Shown here: one piece after another, positions 12,330 to 24,164 of the stretch
How the letters are laid out: every line of letters begins with the position of its first letter
Position numbering within the stretch: the first letter of the stretch is position 1
NCBI GenBank assembly: GCA_026119855.1
Contig: JAOWBW010001124.1
Span: forward strand, 186,001 to 250,000
DNA: 64,000 nucleotides
From: Campanula takesimana
Taxonomy: Eukaryota > Streptophyta > Magnoliopsida > Asterales > Campanulaceae
Direction: 5' to 3'
Made by a program: the position numbers and the translations under genes
The notes under the pieces: generated by a model
The model's database searches: none
What the model was told of the DNA's origin: nothing
What the model saw: the letters and a program-made list of their open reading frames with translations, nothing else

Positions 12330-12990
12330 CTATCGAGGTATGATTGGCTCGCTCCTTTATCTTACTGCTAGTAGGCCCGATATTATGTTTAGTGTATGTG
12401 TTTGCGCTCGTTATCAATCTGACCCTAGAGAAACGCACTTAATTGCTGTGAAACGTATTATAAGATATCTTTCCGGTACTGTTAACCTTGGACTTTGGTA
12501 CACCAAAGATTCGAACTTTAAACTTGTAGGTTATTCAGAAGAGGACTATGCAGCGTGCACAATTGATAGGAAAAGCACTAGTGGCACTTGTCACTTCCTC
12601 GGATATCGACTTGTGTCATGGGCGAGTAAAAAACAAGCTTCAGTATCTGTCTCAACAACCGAAGCTGAATATATCGCTGCGGGAAGTTGTTGCTGTCAAA
12701 TACTATGGATAAAGCAGCAATTGGTGGACTATGATATCATCGAAGAAAATTGTCCCATCTACTGCGACAACACTTCAACAATTGCGGTTTCTGAAAATCC
12801 TGTCATGCACTCAAAGACCAAGCACATCGACATCAAATATCACTTCCTTAAAGACCACGTAGAGAAAGGCAATATACATTTGGAACACGTGGGAACCGAC
12901 TATCAAATCGCCGACATTCTAACGAAAGCACTCGACGCGAAACGGTTCATATTTTTGAGAGGTGAAATGGGTATGCTTGAACTCAACTAA
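12330..12990 (+). pseudogene. Sirevirus pol, RT thumb and RNase H (3' portion)
   Basis: Resumes exactly where the frame was cut at 3868. Motifs include YLTASRPDIMFSVC, then the RNase H region with STTEAEYIAAGSC, IYCDNTSTIAVSENP and HSKTKHIDIKYHFLKD, and the closing block ADILTKALD. It ends at a natural TAA. No stop or frameshift is visible in this part, so the 3' third of pol was intact when the nested element arrived. RNase H degrades the RNA template during reverse transcription. Confidence 0.9.
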
Positions 12991-13809
12991 TTTCCTTATA
13001 GTTTTGTTATTACTAATGATTTTATGTTTCGTTGAGTTATAAGTATATTAGGTTCAAATGATAAATCATTTCAAGTTTCAAGGAAACTCTGCTCGCCCAA
13101 TACCTTTGCGCGCCCTACACTCAATGCGCGCCCAATTCTTATGCGCGCCTCACTCCCTATGTGCGCCTAGCATTCAATGCTTCTTAAATCATTCTGCGCG
13201 CCTAGATGATCTTATGCGCCTCCCATGCGCTCATTAAATGTTTGCGGCTCAATCAATGCTTAAAATTTATTATTTCAATGATTGAACGTATTCAATTTTC
13301 ACAAGTACCAGGTATGTTCATTCTGTTAATTTATTATAGGAATTTATGTCTTTTGACATTCCATAATTGTTCAACGGTACTTGTGCAATTAATTTTTCCC
13401 TCGTTTTACGTTTTTCGAAAAATTTTATTTTCTGGGAATTTATTTCTTGCACCCCAAACTTACACCAAAACAGATGTTTTTGGGGTTTGTGCAAAAATTT
13501 AGTCAAAATTACTCATACACTTAAAGGGAAAGTGAAACAGTTTTTCCCTTACCCAAAAAGTCACATCTAGTGTACTTTGGGTCATTCAGCATTTATTACC
13601 CATCAATTCCTTAATCCCTCATAAATGCGCCGTCCTTTTTTTTTTTTTTTTTTGCCATGATGAGCTGAAATTTTTCCCCTCATTAATGCCCATCCCTTCA
13701 ACTTCTCATCTTTTTAAAATTTTAACCCTATTATTTCCATATTTGTGCAATATTTTAAAACCAAACCTAAATAATCCCTTCCCCCCTCCTTCTTTTTAAT
13801 CATTTCATC

Positions 13810-13844
<35 letters not shown>

Positions 13845-13938
13845 CCTCCCTCCGTCTCTCTCTGTCTCTGTTTCTCTCTCTTTTTTTTTTCATTTTTTTC
13901 TCCATTTTCTCGCTTTCTTCTCTTTCATATCTATATAT
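12991..13938 (+). other. Spacer between pol and env-like gene
   Basis: About 950 bp without a convincing gene. 13087-13250 holds about eight GCGCC(T) words. 13637-13655 is a T-run. 13814-13870 is a CT microsatellite with an interrupted continuation to about 13890. The CT-rich stretch followed by ATATATAT and an ATG at 13939 resembles the 5' untranslated region of a plant gene. Confidence 0.6.
13814..13880. repeat. CT/GA microsatellite
   Basis: Uninterrupted TC dinucleotide tract followed by imperfect TCTG/TTTC repeats, just upstream of the proposed env-like start. Confidence 0.85.
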
Positions 13939-13980
13939 ATGGGTCCGAAGAGAACTACTAAATCCAATCAAGACGAGATG

Positions 13981-14991
13981 GTATGAATTCTAAACCCTTA
14001 AATTCAGTTAATTTCTGCATTTTTTCTCATTTTTTTTCGTTTTTCTGAGTTCTCGTTTCTTTTTTTTGAAAACCCGCATGCTACTTTTCTTGATAGATCT
14101 TGTTTCGGTTATCCGTTTTCTAAATCGTTTGTTGGGTTATGTTCGTTTTGTGATTTAGAATATTTTAAATTTAAACTAAACTTTTCAACGATCAATTCAC
14201 TATATTTTGCGAATCTGAAAATCTTAGATTTTTGATTTTTCGAATTTTCGGATCTTTGAATCCATTTTCTAGATTTGTTGTTGATTTTTACTTGTTTTGG
14301 TTAAAATTTTTGTGATCCTTGTGTTCATGCGGTCGTTTTGATATATTGTATGCTTGATTTGGTGAAGTTTCACGAATTGTGTGTTCTTGGTGTTCTTGAT
14401 GTTCTTCAAGCACTCAAGCATGTTCTTCGTGTTCTTCGTTATTTTTGCATGACTTGGGTTTCAAAATTTTCAAACCTTGTTTTTCAAAATTTTCATGTTT
14501 TGATCCTTATTACTTGCATATGAATGTTTGATTTGTGTTTGTGTGTTTTCGTGTATTTTTATACTTAGTATGAATTTTACATAGATATGCGCCTAAGTGT
14601 TGATTTATGCGCCTAGTTGGTTATGCGCCCTATGACCTTATGCGCCTTCCTTGATTCATACGCCTAATAATTGTATGCGCCTATGCAAATACAAATGTTA
14701 TGCGCCTTAATCAACTTATGCGCCTAAAGCCATTATGCGCCTAAACATTTTATGCGCCTAAATTTTACTTAGTAAAATTTTTATTTTTAATTCTTACTTA
14801 GTATATTTCATAGAACCATAATATGCGCCTCGTACTTGTATGCGCCAACAACATATATGCGCCTAATAATAGTATGCGCATGCTATTCTTTATGCGCCTA
14901 TATATTGCTATGCGCCTATGATTACTTAACACATCATTATGATTCTATGCGCCTATACACTACTAACTTCACTCAAATGTTTACTTTTCAG
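13981..14991 (+). other. Probable intron of env-like gene, containing TATGCGCCTA array
   Basis: GT...AG boundaries, T-rich throughout and phase 0 on both sides. Reading through the last part as protein would give a Met/Tyr/Ala/Cys-rich N-terminus that is only a translation of the repeat array, which supports its being non-coding. The intron is inferred and there is no transcript evidence here. Confidence 0.55.
14583..14955 (+). repeat. Irregular array of about 17 TATGCGCCTA words
   Basis: Words such as TATGCGCCTA, TATGCGCCTT and TATGCGCCCT recur every 15-25 bases in an otherwise AT-rich stretch. Spacing is irregular, so this is not a simple tandem repeat. A gap without copies lies at about 14765-14818. 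Confidence 0.85.
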
Positions 14992-17295
14992 GATCCTGCA
15001 AATTTCAGACCCGGTGAGACGATTGATCTTGCTGAGCTCTCACTTGATCGAATGGGGCTTGAAATCCTCTCAACCCTTCACACCGCTGGACTCACTCCTT
15101 TATTCATGCTGGATCAACCATTCTATTCTCCGCTTCTTGTTGATGAATTTTTCTCAACCGCAGCTATAATTGAGACTCCTGCTGATGGATTTGTGCGCTA
15201 CAGGATATGCGCCACCGTTCAGAATGTTGCTATAACCATCTATACGGGCACAATCAAGAACATAGTGAGTTTCAGCACTACTGGCCCTCAGGGTGTTTCT
15301 GGTCAACCGAACTCTTACTCAGTTGCAGCGCAGAATATAGTAGCGCATACTTATCTCAAAGTCCCTACTCTTCTGAACAACATAAAAAACATTGAGATAA
15401 AGGATGGTGGTGATCTACTTGCTCATATAACGCATCTTGTTGATACTTCAATCGTGTTCAAGACCGGCAATGTGAATAGATTCACCGTGGAGCAGTGGGA
15501 GTATACTGCTGCCATCATGGGAAAGACTAGATTGAATTGGCCTCAGATTTTGTTCAAAACCTTGTCTGACCAGATTGATAAGTATAACAAAATCAAGGCT
15601 GATGGGAAGACGAAGTTCAAAACTCACTGCAGGATTCTTACCAAAATTTTTCTCACTTATCCTGCCCTTGCCAAATTCCATAATGAGAACCCTGCTCTTA
15701 AAACTGATGATGTTCCAGTTTTCGGGAAAGACAATCTTGTCTTGAAGAGGCGCAGGAAGCGCATGGCAAAGCGCGTGCCTAAGGTAAAGGGTGCTCAGTT
15801 GGTTGATGAAGCCACTGAGTCTGATAAAGATGGAGATGGCACAGAAGAAGGCGCAGACATTGAAGCAGCACCTCGCGCAGAACCAACAATTGTTCCAGGC
15901 GCAGAAAAGGGCAAAGGCAAAAGGGTTGCTGAAGGAACAAGCAAACCTTCTAAGCGCCCAAGATCTGAAACAGAAGAAGAAAAAGAACTGAAGCGCGCTA
16001 AGGAAGCCAGTAGACTGGAAGCGCAGAAGAAAAGGGATGAGGACTACAGATTGAAACAGGCTGCTGAGTTATCAAAGTCTAAAAGGCGCAAAGGTGCAGG
16101 GTCTAGCGCTGATGTACGCGCGCCTGCCACTAATTCGCCTCCTACTGTTCAAGCGCCTACCACCACTCCTGCTACTTTATCTTCAGAACGTCAAAGTCTT
16201 AGAGACCAAATATCAGCTGATTTATTTGGTGAACTTAGTGAAGATACCGCTCAGGGGGAGCCAGTTCAAGGCGCAAATCACCTCCTTCTGCGCCCCAATC
16301 AAATCCTGAAGAACCCTCTTCCAGCGTAGAATATCTACCTTCACCTCCTGCGCCCCATACTTCTCCTGCGCCTCCTCCCACTCCTGACATGAGCGTTGTT
16401 ATTTCACTGCTACAGCAACTCCAGCAAGGCCAAGCTCAGATGAATTCACAGTTAGAGCTTCATACTTCAATGCTTACTCAGCAAGCTGATGAGATTGCTG
16501 CCATTAAGGGGGGAGATGGCTCGCATAGATGCGAATATCAAGGACAAACATTTCCTTACTCCTCAACAATGGAATGACGCTATTTATCAAATGAATGAAC
16601 TTTTCAAAGGAACTCTTGCTTCCCTTCATGAGCGCATAGATGGTGGCATCAAACTCACTGATGGCCAAGATTTCATTAACGCTATAAGGGAAGTAGAGTT
16701 GAATATAGCGGGTGATATAAGGAAGTTTTTTGAGATGGTGGCTGGAGATACCAAAAATTACTGAGTGTTGTTGATAAACTCAAAGAAGTTAAGGATGAGC
16801 TAGAAATCCTGGGCTTAACTGTGTATGGTGCTGATCCTGGCGCAGAACCCAAAGCTTCTGAAACTCATGCGCCTTCAGCTCCTAAAACTCCTGCGCCCTC
16901 TTCCAGCTCTGCTCCTGGCGCGCATATAGACATTAATTCACTGCTCTCAAAGATTGATGTTTTGAAGGGAATTAGTTGTCACTCACTTCAATGCCGCGCA
17001 TTCCAGTGCAGACAGGCGCACAGACAGAGTTTCCGCTGATTTACTTACTGCCCAAGCTGCTGTTGAAGCTAACTTCCAAGCCTTCACTGAAAACTTTTCA
17101 CAACAGCAATCTATCATTTAGCGCACCATTGATGAGTATCAAAACATCAATGTGGATCATTTGCGCTATATCAGAGATGGTGTCACTTATGGGGTTGTAA
17201 ACCGATGTCACCAACTTTCCAAACAAATCCAGCGCTCCGTTTCAGAAATAGAAGAAGGATTGAAGGATGACGATGCGCCTCCTCCCAACCCTTAG

Positions 17296-17812
17296 TTTTT
17301 GGTTTGTTTGTAAGTTGGTAGAACTCTTTTTGTGATTAGAAACTTTTATCAGTGATTTAGTGCTTACATGTTTTAGCACCTTTTGTTTTTGTTATGTTAA
17401 ATACTTGTACTCTGTAACTCTTACACCTTGAGTATTAATGAGAACAAAACATCACTTTTGTTTCAAAACTTGTTCACTCAAAATTCTTGATTGTAGAACA
17501 TTGAATGTTGTTTAAAATCATATGCATCATATACTGCTTCATATTTCATGCATTGAGTTTAAACTTTGTTTAAACACATTTCATAACAAAAACTCATATA
17601 TCATTTTGAATGTGTTATAAACTGTCATTTCTATCTTTCCATTTGTAATGCTTTATCTTTATTGGAATAGATTAGAAATCTATATCTTGGACTAGTGTGT
17701 GCATTAACTTGAGACACGATTTACCAATTTCATTTATTTGGACATGTTATTATCAAGTATAATGTTTGTCCCTGATATAGTAGGTAATGGCATCAATCAA
17801 ATAGGGGAAGAT
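17296..17812 (+). other. 3' non-coding region and polypurine tract of the Sirevirus
   Basis: No reading frame of note. The stretch is AT-rich and ends in ATAGGGGAAGAT (17801-17812), a purine-rich tract directly abutting the LTR, as expected for plus-strand priming. Confidence 0.7.
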
Positions 17813-19223
17813 TGTTGGGTATGCCCACTTATATCTCAGTTTCAATGTAATAGGATTGATTAGATTTGATTGATCCATCACCTAAGTTTTATTTCTTGGA
17901 CTTTAGACCCACATGTAAGAAGTATTTATACTTCATTTTTTAGGTTGTCCATTGTAATAGAATAGGATTAGGAAGAGGGCAAGAATATCAAGATTCAAGA
18001 AAATCACAAGTTTGAGCCAAGTCACGCGCCATGCGCCCACTTCACTTCTGCGCCATGCGCCTATCCAGCGCGCGCGCATAAGGTGATGCGCCTAGCTATG
18101 CTACGCGCCCCATTGGCTCATGCGCGCCTCTTAGCTCAAACGCGCCTCAAAGAAGTGTTTTTAACACTCAGTGATTTAACGAAGATTCAAAGACTTGAAG
18201 AGATTCAAACTACGCCAATGATCCAACGGTGGTTAAATAACACATATGAACCCGCATCTAAGGACACCTGTCCATAACGGTCATATTTGTGTTATGTGTC
18301 TAACGACTATAAAAGGACACGTGCTCCACTCAATGAGCGACAGCACATCCGTCCTTTCTCTGACTCACCAAGGATTTCCAACGGCTAGTTTTTTGGGCTC
18401 TACTATAAATACCCCATAACTTCAACCATTTGAAGTTGCTAAGAATTTCAAGAATTTCTCTCTCAAGCATTTGTTGAAGATTTGAAGATTGCCTTTGTTA
18501 TTTCCAGAATTCTCAAGAACATCTTCATAACTTCATCCTTAGCCCAGATCCTCAAGCGAAAACACTTTAGTTTTCTTGTGCTCTCAATCTCAAAGATCTA
18601 AAAAGCCTTGAAACTAAAATCACACACGCACCTCTTTAAGTTTGATCACTTAGATCTTTCTTTTAGAGATACACCGGTTATTGTCTAGGATTTGTTCTTT
18701 CATAGAATATTAGATCTTGAGTTAGTGTATAAGCTCAAATGATTGTAATTTGTAACACTCTCTCATTATATAAGATCTCCATTAGAAATCCAAGACTAAC
18801 CATCTTAGTAGAGGACGTAGATCATTTTCCCGATCGAACCTCTCCAAATAGCGCGTACTTATTATCTTGCTATTTCCTTTCAAGTCATATCATATCTAAC
18901 TATTTGATTGTTTATTCATTGTAGATTGATTGATTGAACTGTGTTGTGTTTTTTATATCATTTACCTTAGTTTCTTATTTCACCCACTTTGAGCCAAAAT
19001 ACTTAGAGTGTGTGTGCGCCCCCTTTATCATACTTTGCGCCTATTTACATTATTAAATTCCACTGTGCATTTCACTCACTCACTTAGGCGCATATCATAA
19101 CACTTATTTGATAAAGTGCGCATTTGCAATTGAGTTTATCAAGGGTACGAAAAGAATTTTAAAACAGCTATTCACCCCCCCTCTAGCTATTTTTCATACC
19201 CTTGTTGCCCTTTGAGACCAACA
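17813..19223 (+). repeat. 3' LTR of the Sirevirus
   Basis: 1411 bp from TGTTGGGTATG to GACCAACA. 18025-18150 is dense in GCGCC/GCGCG words. The probable promoter follows, with a TATA box at 18404-18411 and a CACGTG G-box at 18318-18323. The 5' LTR and its target duplication lie outside the window, so the right duplication cannot be checked. Confidence 0.88.
18404..18411 (+). promoter_or_regulatory. Probable TATA box of Sirevirus LTR
   Basis: TATAAATA, about 90 bp after a perfect CACGTG palindrome and 250 bp after the GCGCC-rich cluster. Assigned by motif and position. Confidence 0.5.
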
Positions 19224-19640
19224 TTTTCTTTTATTCCATTTAAATATTTCACCGTCCCAAAAGTATAAGTATAATTTTCTAATATACTAATATACTCATT
19301 TAGGGATACTTTCACTCATTTCCCCGTACCACAAATAATGGTACAATTTTTCTAATAACATTTAAATCAAGTTAATATTTTACCGTCTCACAAGTATAAG
19401 TATAATTTTCTAATATACTTGTATAAACATTTAATAAAGTTAATATTTCACCGTCTCACGAATAGGAGTATAAATTTCTAATATACTTGCAAACCCATTT
19501 AGCATTTAGGATCATGTTCTCTGTACCTAGTATAGAAATACTCCCTTCGTCTCAATTTTACAAGTATCACAAAACTCATTCAAAACACGAAATTAACAAG
19601 CACAAGTACCAAGAATAACATATAGGCATGTTATTACAAG
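19224..19640. repeat. AT-rich degenerate repeats with a Stowaway-like end
   Basis: A word resembling TTTCACCGTCYCA followed by AGTATAAGTATAATTTTCTAATATACT recurs at about 19246, 19375 and 19444. Near 19550 the word ACTCCCTTCGTCTC resembles one terminus of a Stowaway MITE without a visible partner. No gene. Confidence 0.5.
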
Positions 19641-21700
19641 CAAGGGGAGTTAGTGACTTACCTAGTCCGAAATCAAATTCACCCAAACTAATTTTTGTTC
19701 GGCAGGAAATACTCTACTCACCGCCCTGATCATTTATGCGAAGTCGGATTTTCGAACAAAGGCATAATTAAGCGAGAGGAGTCGAGAATAGGGTAAACCC
19801 TAACTTTTCTTTTATGAAACAGAGAGAATGTACGAGAACAAATTGGGGATACTGATCTCAGGAGAAGCAAACCAAAGGTTTATCCTTATAAACTTTCAAG
19901 AATTGCACCTAGGCCCTCCAAGTTTCACTTTTGACAAAAAGGCCCTTAAAGTTTCAATTTAAGCATTTTAGCCCCTAAACTTTATTTTTCACAAATGACC
20001 CTAATGTTCCACTTTTAACACTTAGGACTTAAACTTGCTCAATTAGGTAAATAATTAACTCAATTAAAATAGCATATAAATATGCAAGGCAAGAATTTAA
20101 CAGGAATTAGGACGGGCGTTACATCCTCCCCTCCTTAAAGAAATTTCGTCCTCGAATTTTACTAATCGAAATTATAACACATATAAATAACAAATAGAAC
20201 TCAAGAATAGCAAGAATATGGTATACCACACCATTTTATCAATTACCTGCGAGTATTATTCTCACATAACCTTCTCGATACCGTGACTTTCCCATGAAAC
20301 TTTCACAAGAAGTATTCGTGCTCAAGACAAGAATCAGTATCCATACAAGCAATTACCCATATACCAAGTAATTCGTGTGATGGAATTTCCACTAAATAGC
20401 AAGCTCATACAATAGCCACAAGGAAATCCACTTCACATGCCCGCAACATATGATCAAGAAGCAACCTCCGTTAAATATCCAGAGTGCTCAGAAAAATTAT
20501 CATAATCAAGATGTAAAACAAGGTGTAGAACAAGATGTAGAACAAGAATCCCTGTCATATATTATATCCACAAGTATCCCAAGTAATCAAGATGTATCGA
20601 TCATAACATCACAACACATAAAGTCAAGCAGATTTGATTAATCAATCCACTATAACCAATATCGTCGGGACTTATCTAATAAATGATAATCCTTCCACGA
20701 AATCCATCGCAATATATTCATATATTCACAAATCTCGAAGGATTATAACAATCAAACGATCTCTGATATTCTGCTTTCAAATAATCGCAATTCAAGGATT
20801 TAGTTGAATACTCAAAAATTTTCTCCCATTCAGTACCATCAATCATGAAATACAAGTCTTTATGTTCAATAAATCCGCTAATACAATAGCCCTAGGATCA
20901 CAATCAGTTTCAAGTCATGAGTAGAATTATTCTATTCATAAAAATTCAATCTCCTTGAAGCATATAAAAGTACGTTACCATTTTGAATTAACACACGTTT
21001 TATCTCTTGTTCGAGCTTCACTATGCATAATGAATTTATCATGTCCACTATATTGGTAAATCTTGACACATACACGAGAAAATAGTAACGCTGGTCATAT
21101 CCTCAAAATAACCATCATACTAGTCGAATCCACTAGGCAAGGTCAAATACTGAAGTTGTGGTCATCCATCATTTCAATATTTAAAAATTGGCTTCACGTT
21201 TATCAATCCATCAGAAAATGTAGCTTTCTGTCTCAAATAGTTAATGATAGAGATACCTTCGAAATTCATTAATGAATCTCTAACAAGATCAAGAAAATCT
21301 CAAGAATAATCGTACCTCGGTTATTTCCACTTGTACAGGTCAATAAAGATACTTACTTCAGGCATCCACTTCAAGGTAATAGATCCTCGATCTCTTGCTA
21401 GCTTTTGGAAACAATTGTTTCTCTCAAGAAATTTCAATACAATTAATTCTCAGTCTGCGACTTTATACACCAGTAGGTCATTAATCAATTCATCGCAAAG
21501 AAATCAAATTATGGTTTGAAGATATCATTCATCAAATCCATCAATACTGCTAGATCATATATCAATCGAAATAGCATAATCACGAATTCATAACGAGCAT
21601 ACCTGATATGAGAAGATGTCTTCAGTATATCCTCATAGTTAACTTTCCAACTAATGGTAGCCACTTATCAATCAAACACTGAATAGACCACTGATTAAAT

Positions 21701-21967
21701 TCAGGGATCAAATAATTCATCCATACAGGATAACAAGTACTGGTTCATTATAGTCACCTGGTTGAATTCTCTGTATTCAATATGAAATCGCAAAGTACCA
21801 TATCTCTTCATGCCAATCAATACAAATGCACCCCACGCAGATATACTAAGCTGGGTGAATCCTCTATCAAGAAATTCCTCAAGTTGAACCTTCAACTCTT
21901 TTAACTCAACCGATGTCATGAACATTGATTTAGATATCAGCACTATATTTGTACCGTAGCAACTCAA
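21701..21967 (-). pseudogene. Reverse transcriptase fragment of old gypsy element
   Basis: About 80 residues on the minus strand align by eye to the gypsy RT N-terminal block: a segment like ELKELKVQLEEFLDRGF, then the WGAFVL and YREFNQVTIMNQY positions. The normally conserved lysine-rich VKKKDGS segment is decayed. There are stops on both sides. Confidence 0.7.
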
Positions 21968-22676
21968 GATAACTGAAGGTTTTCATCATGTATCATGTAC
22001 TACTCAGTAGAAATTATATCTGAGATCTCACAAAGAATAATGTATCCATTCTTCAATTTTGGTGTAGACATTCTTCCGTCAACCACATATGCTCAATATT
22101 CAGCACAACCTTGATAACCATTTCCGAGCTTTCAATGCAGAACATGAATGTCATACATAATTATATCATGCTCATATAAATAGTCGAGCATACCAGCATA
22201 GAAATATTCATCATCTATTGTGGCAAACAAGAATGGCCAAACACATAAAAAGCCAAGCCATAACACGTATCACATCAATGTCCCAAATAGGTAACATGAC
22301 CAAGTTAACATATAACGTATAGGGTGTTATCACCCACACTTCTATCAAGCTCTTATAAATAACGATATCAAGCATGTAGTCTCTTACTAGAGAATACACT
22401 TTCACATAAATCAAGAAATGAGGACAAGCATGCATATATAGCACGAAACAATGTCCACTGAACAGGATAGATACGCCTAAGTCTTTAAAGACTCGCGCTC
22501 TCGATTCTCAAACCATCTAGTGGGGAACACTATCAACACTATCAACACCAGTTCTATGCCTGGTATAACAACAAGTAACGAAGCACTCGACGTCAAAAAC
22601 ACACCCAAGACTAACCCAACCTAGGCCATAGACCCTATCCAGGCTTAGAGCTAAACCATAGCTCTGATACAAAAAC

Positions 22677-24164
22677 TGACACGCCCCCAAGTCCCGGGAT
22701 TCCCTAATAGAACCTTGAACCTGGTGCGCGTGACTAACAAGAAACAAGAAACTGAATGACATCTGCTTAACTCAAACTGACATCATATATATACTCAAGA
22801 GGAACGAGCTAAGATAGCTCACAACGAGTTCTATACCAAGAAATTTAAACCAAATGGTTGTACACAGCGGAAAACATGCCTAGCACAAACGCTGGCATTA
22901 CAAGAACTATACAAGTCTACCCAAGATACTGAGTCTAAACAACTGATACAAAATCGTCCTCACCAAAACTGGAAAGAATAACAATCCCCAACAAAAACAA
23001 CCTGCCAAGTAGGCCCCTGCTAAGTCGAGCCTCATAAGGTATTACCACTTGCTTTCTTGGAGGGGGAGAAACAAATAAACAAGGAACGAGGTGAGATAAA
23101 TCTCAGTAACTTACTAGATACAAGTACATAGCATGTTATCATGTAATCATGCAAATAAAGAAGATTATCAAGTAATCATGCTCAAGATGTCATCAAGTAA
23201 CAAGTATATGAGAGGCTAATCCAACTCATCAAGTAGCTAACACATAAGGCTAAACTAACACGTTACAAAGGATATTCCAACCTTATTCCTCCCAAGTAAA
23301 CCATTGTTGTCGTTGCTTATTGCAGTTGACAAATCACGATCAATCAAGTTGCTGCTGTGCAGTACACAAGAGGACCCGGTAACCAGTGTCACTAACAAGA
23401 ACAACATTCACGAGGTGTTCACGAGTTTAGCATTCACTTTTATCAGGCGTATTGCTCTAATAAAGGAAGCTATGCCCTTACTATGGCCTGTAGTAAGGGG
23501 TCAAGCGCAGATACATAGGCACCCGATTATCACTTTGGCCCCAGCCTCATGATAAGCGTGAACCTATACATCTCCGAGCAAGCAAGGTGACCAGCTGGAC
23601 TTACACAAGAATGCACAAGTAGGTGTTTACTGGAACTACAAGAGTATAGAACTAAGTCCAAAAGTAGTGGACTAGCTCTTCAGGAACCATGTAATCATGT
23701 GCTCACCAAATATAAGTACACGTATGCTATATTTGCAAATACAAATAAGTATAACAATGGCACATAATGTGTCCACGTAACACAATCAAGCCAAATTAGA
23801 GTCTATTAATAACAAACCCCAATTATCTTAACTCTCCATGCTCAATCTTCACTCTCCATACTCCATTCTCCATACTCCATTCTCCATAATCAACAACCCA
23901 ATTATCTTAAACTTCGTAGTTTTAGGTGTCTTTGCTATCCGTGGCTCCGTCCGTACGCATCTCACAAACTCGACTCTCTGTCCACTCCATGTGTGTTTGT
24001 TGGGTACTCCGCCACTCAGAGTGCCTATTATTGTCTCGACCCCAAAACCAATCACATCTATACTTCTCGCCATGTAATGTTTGTTGAAACGAAGTTCCCT
24101 TTTGCCTCAAGCCCCTACCGACCACTCCACTGTTGATCAACGGTGCACCATCTCACTACCATTA
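22677..24164 (-). repeat. LTR-like sequence of old gypsy element and unassigned AT-rich DNA
   Basis: Begins TGACACGCCCCC next to a degenerate primer site. The stretch near 23085-23120 (AGGTGAGATAAATCTCAGTAACTTACTAG on + would be too long to be chance) resembles the equivalent position of other gypsy LTRs, but no matching second end is visible. It may be truncated by the block starting at 24165. 23840-23900 has three copies of a CTCCATACTCCATTCTC-like word. Confidence 0.35.

Larger units (their letters stand above)
13939..17295 (+). pseudogene. Env-like gene of the Sirevirus, with a probable first intron; 3' half frameshifted
   Basis: Proposed exon 1 is 13939-13980 (14 codons, starting MGPKRTTKS). 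The donor GT is at 13981 and the acceptor TTTTCAG ends at 14991. Exon 2 starts at 14992 in the same phase. Exon 2 stays open to 16329. It contains a globular region (about 15000-15720), a basic stretch (KRRRKRMAKR near 15748), an acidic/Ala/Lys-rich disordered segment and a Pro/Ala-rich tail. Near 16270 the frame shifts: the Pro-rich and then coiled-coil continuation (QQLQQGQAQMNSQLELH) is open in another frame. Further breaks follow before the TAG at 17293-17295. Position after pol matches Sirevirus env-like genes. I see no clear transmembrane segment in exon 2 and no recognisable enzyme motif, so its function is unknown. Confidence 0.6.
1..19223 (+). mobile_element. Sirevirus-like Ty1/copia retrotransposon, 5' end outside window, split by a nested element
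   Basis: Order seen: coiled-coil gag, aspartic protease, integrase, RT, RNase H, then an extra env-like gene and a 1411-bp 3' LTR. An extra coding region after pol in a copia-order element is the known hallmark of the Sirevirus lineage. The element is interrupted at 3868/12330 by a complete second copia element, and the pol reading frame resumes exactly across the CTATC duplication. The 5' LTR and primer site are off the left edge. Gag has at least two frame changes and pol at least one, so it is not autonomous. A GCGCC-containing word recurs in its gag, pol linker, spacer, intron, env-like gene and LTR. Confidence 0.85.
19640..24164 (-). mobile_element. Old, heavily decayed Ty3/gypsy element
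   Basis: Read on the minus strand. The right edge shows LTR-like sequence starting TGACACGCC at 22677, preceded by a decayed tRNA-Met primer site (GCTCTGATAC, 22661-22670). At 20124-20160 is the typical end of a gypsy pol, with a purine tract reading (minus strand) CTTTAAGGAGGGGAGGA. This is followed by an LTR that, on the + strand, ends GGACGGGCGTTACA at 20123. An RT fragment lies between. The distance from RT to the pol end (about 1.6 kb) is roughly half the usual, so part of RNase H and integrase is lost or unrecognisable. Outer limits are approximate. Confidence 0.6.

Noticed and set aside
13714..13971. Arg/Glu/Lys-rich minus-strand open frame
   Set aside because: It is the reverse translation of the CT microsatellite and flanking CT-rich leader.
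14836..14991. Met/Tyr/Cys-rich N-terminus for the env-like protein, possibly a signal or membrane segment
   Set aside because: It translates the TATGCGCCTA array. A splice acceptor at 14991 and an upstream in-phase exon explain the protein start better.
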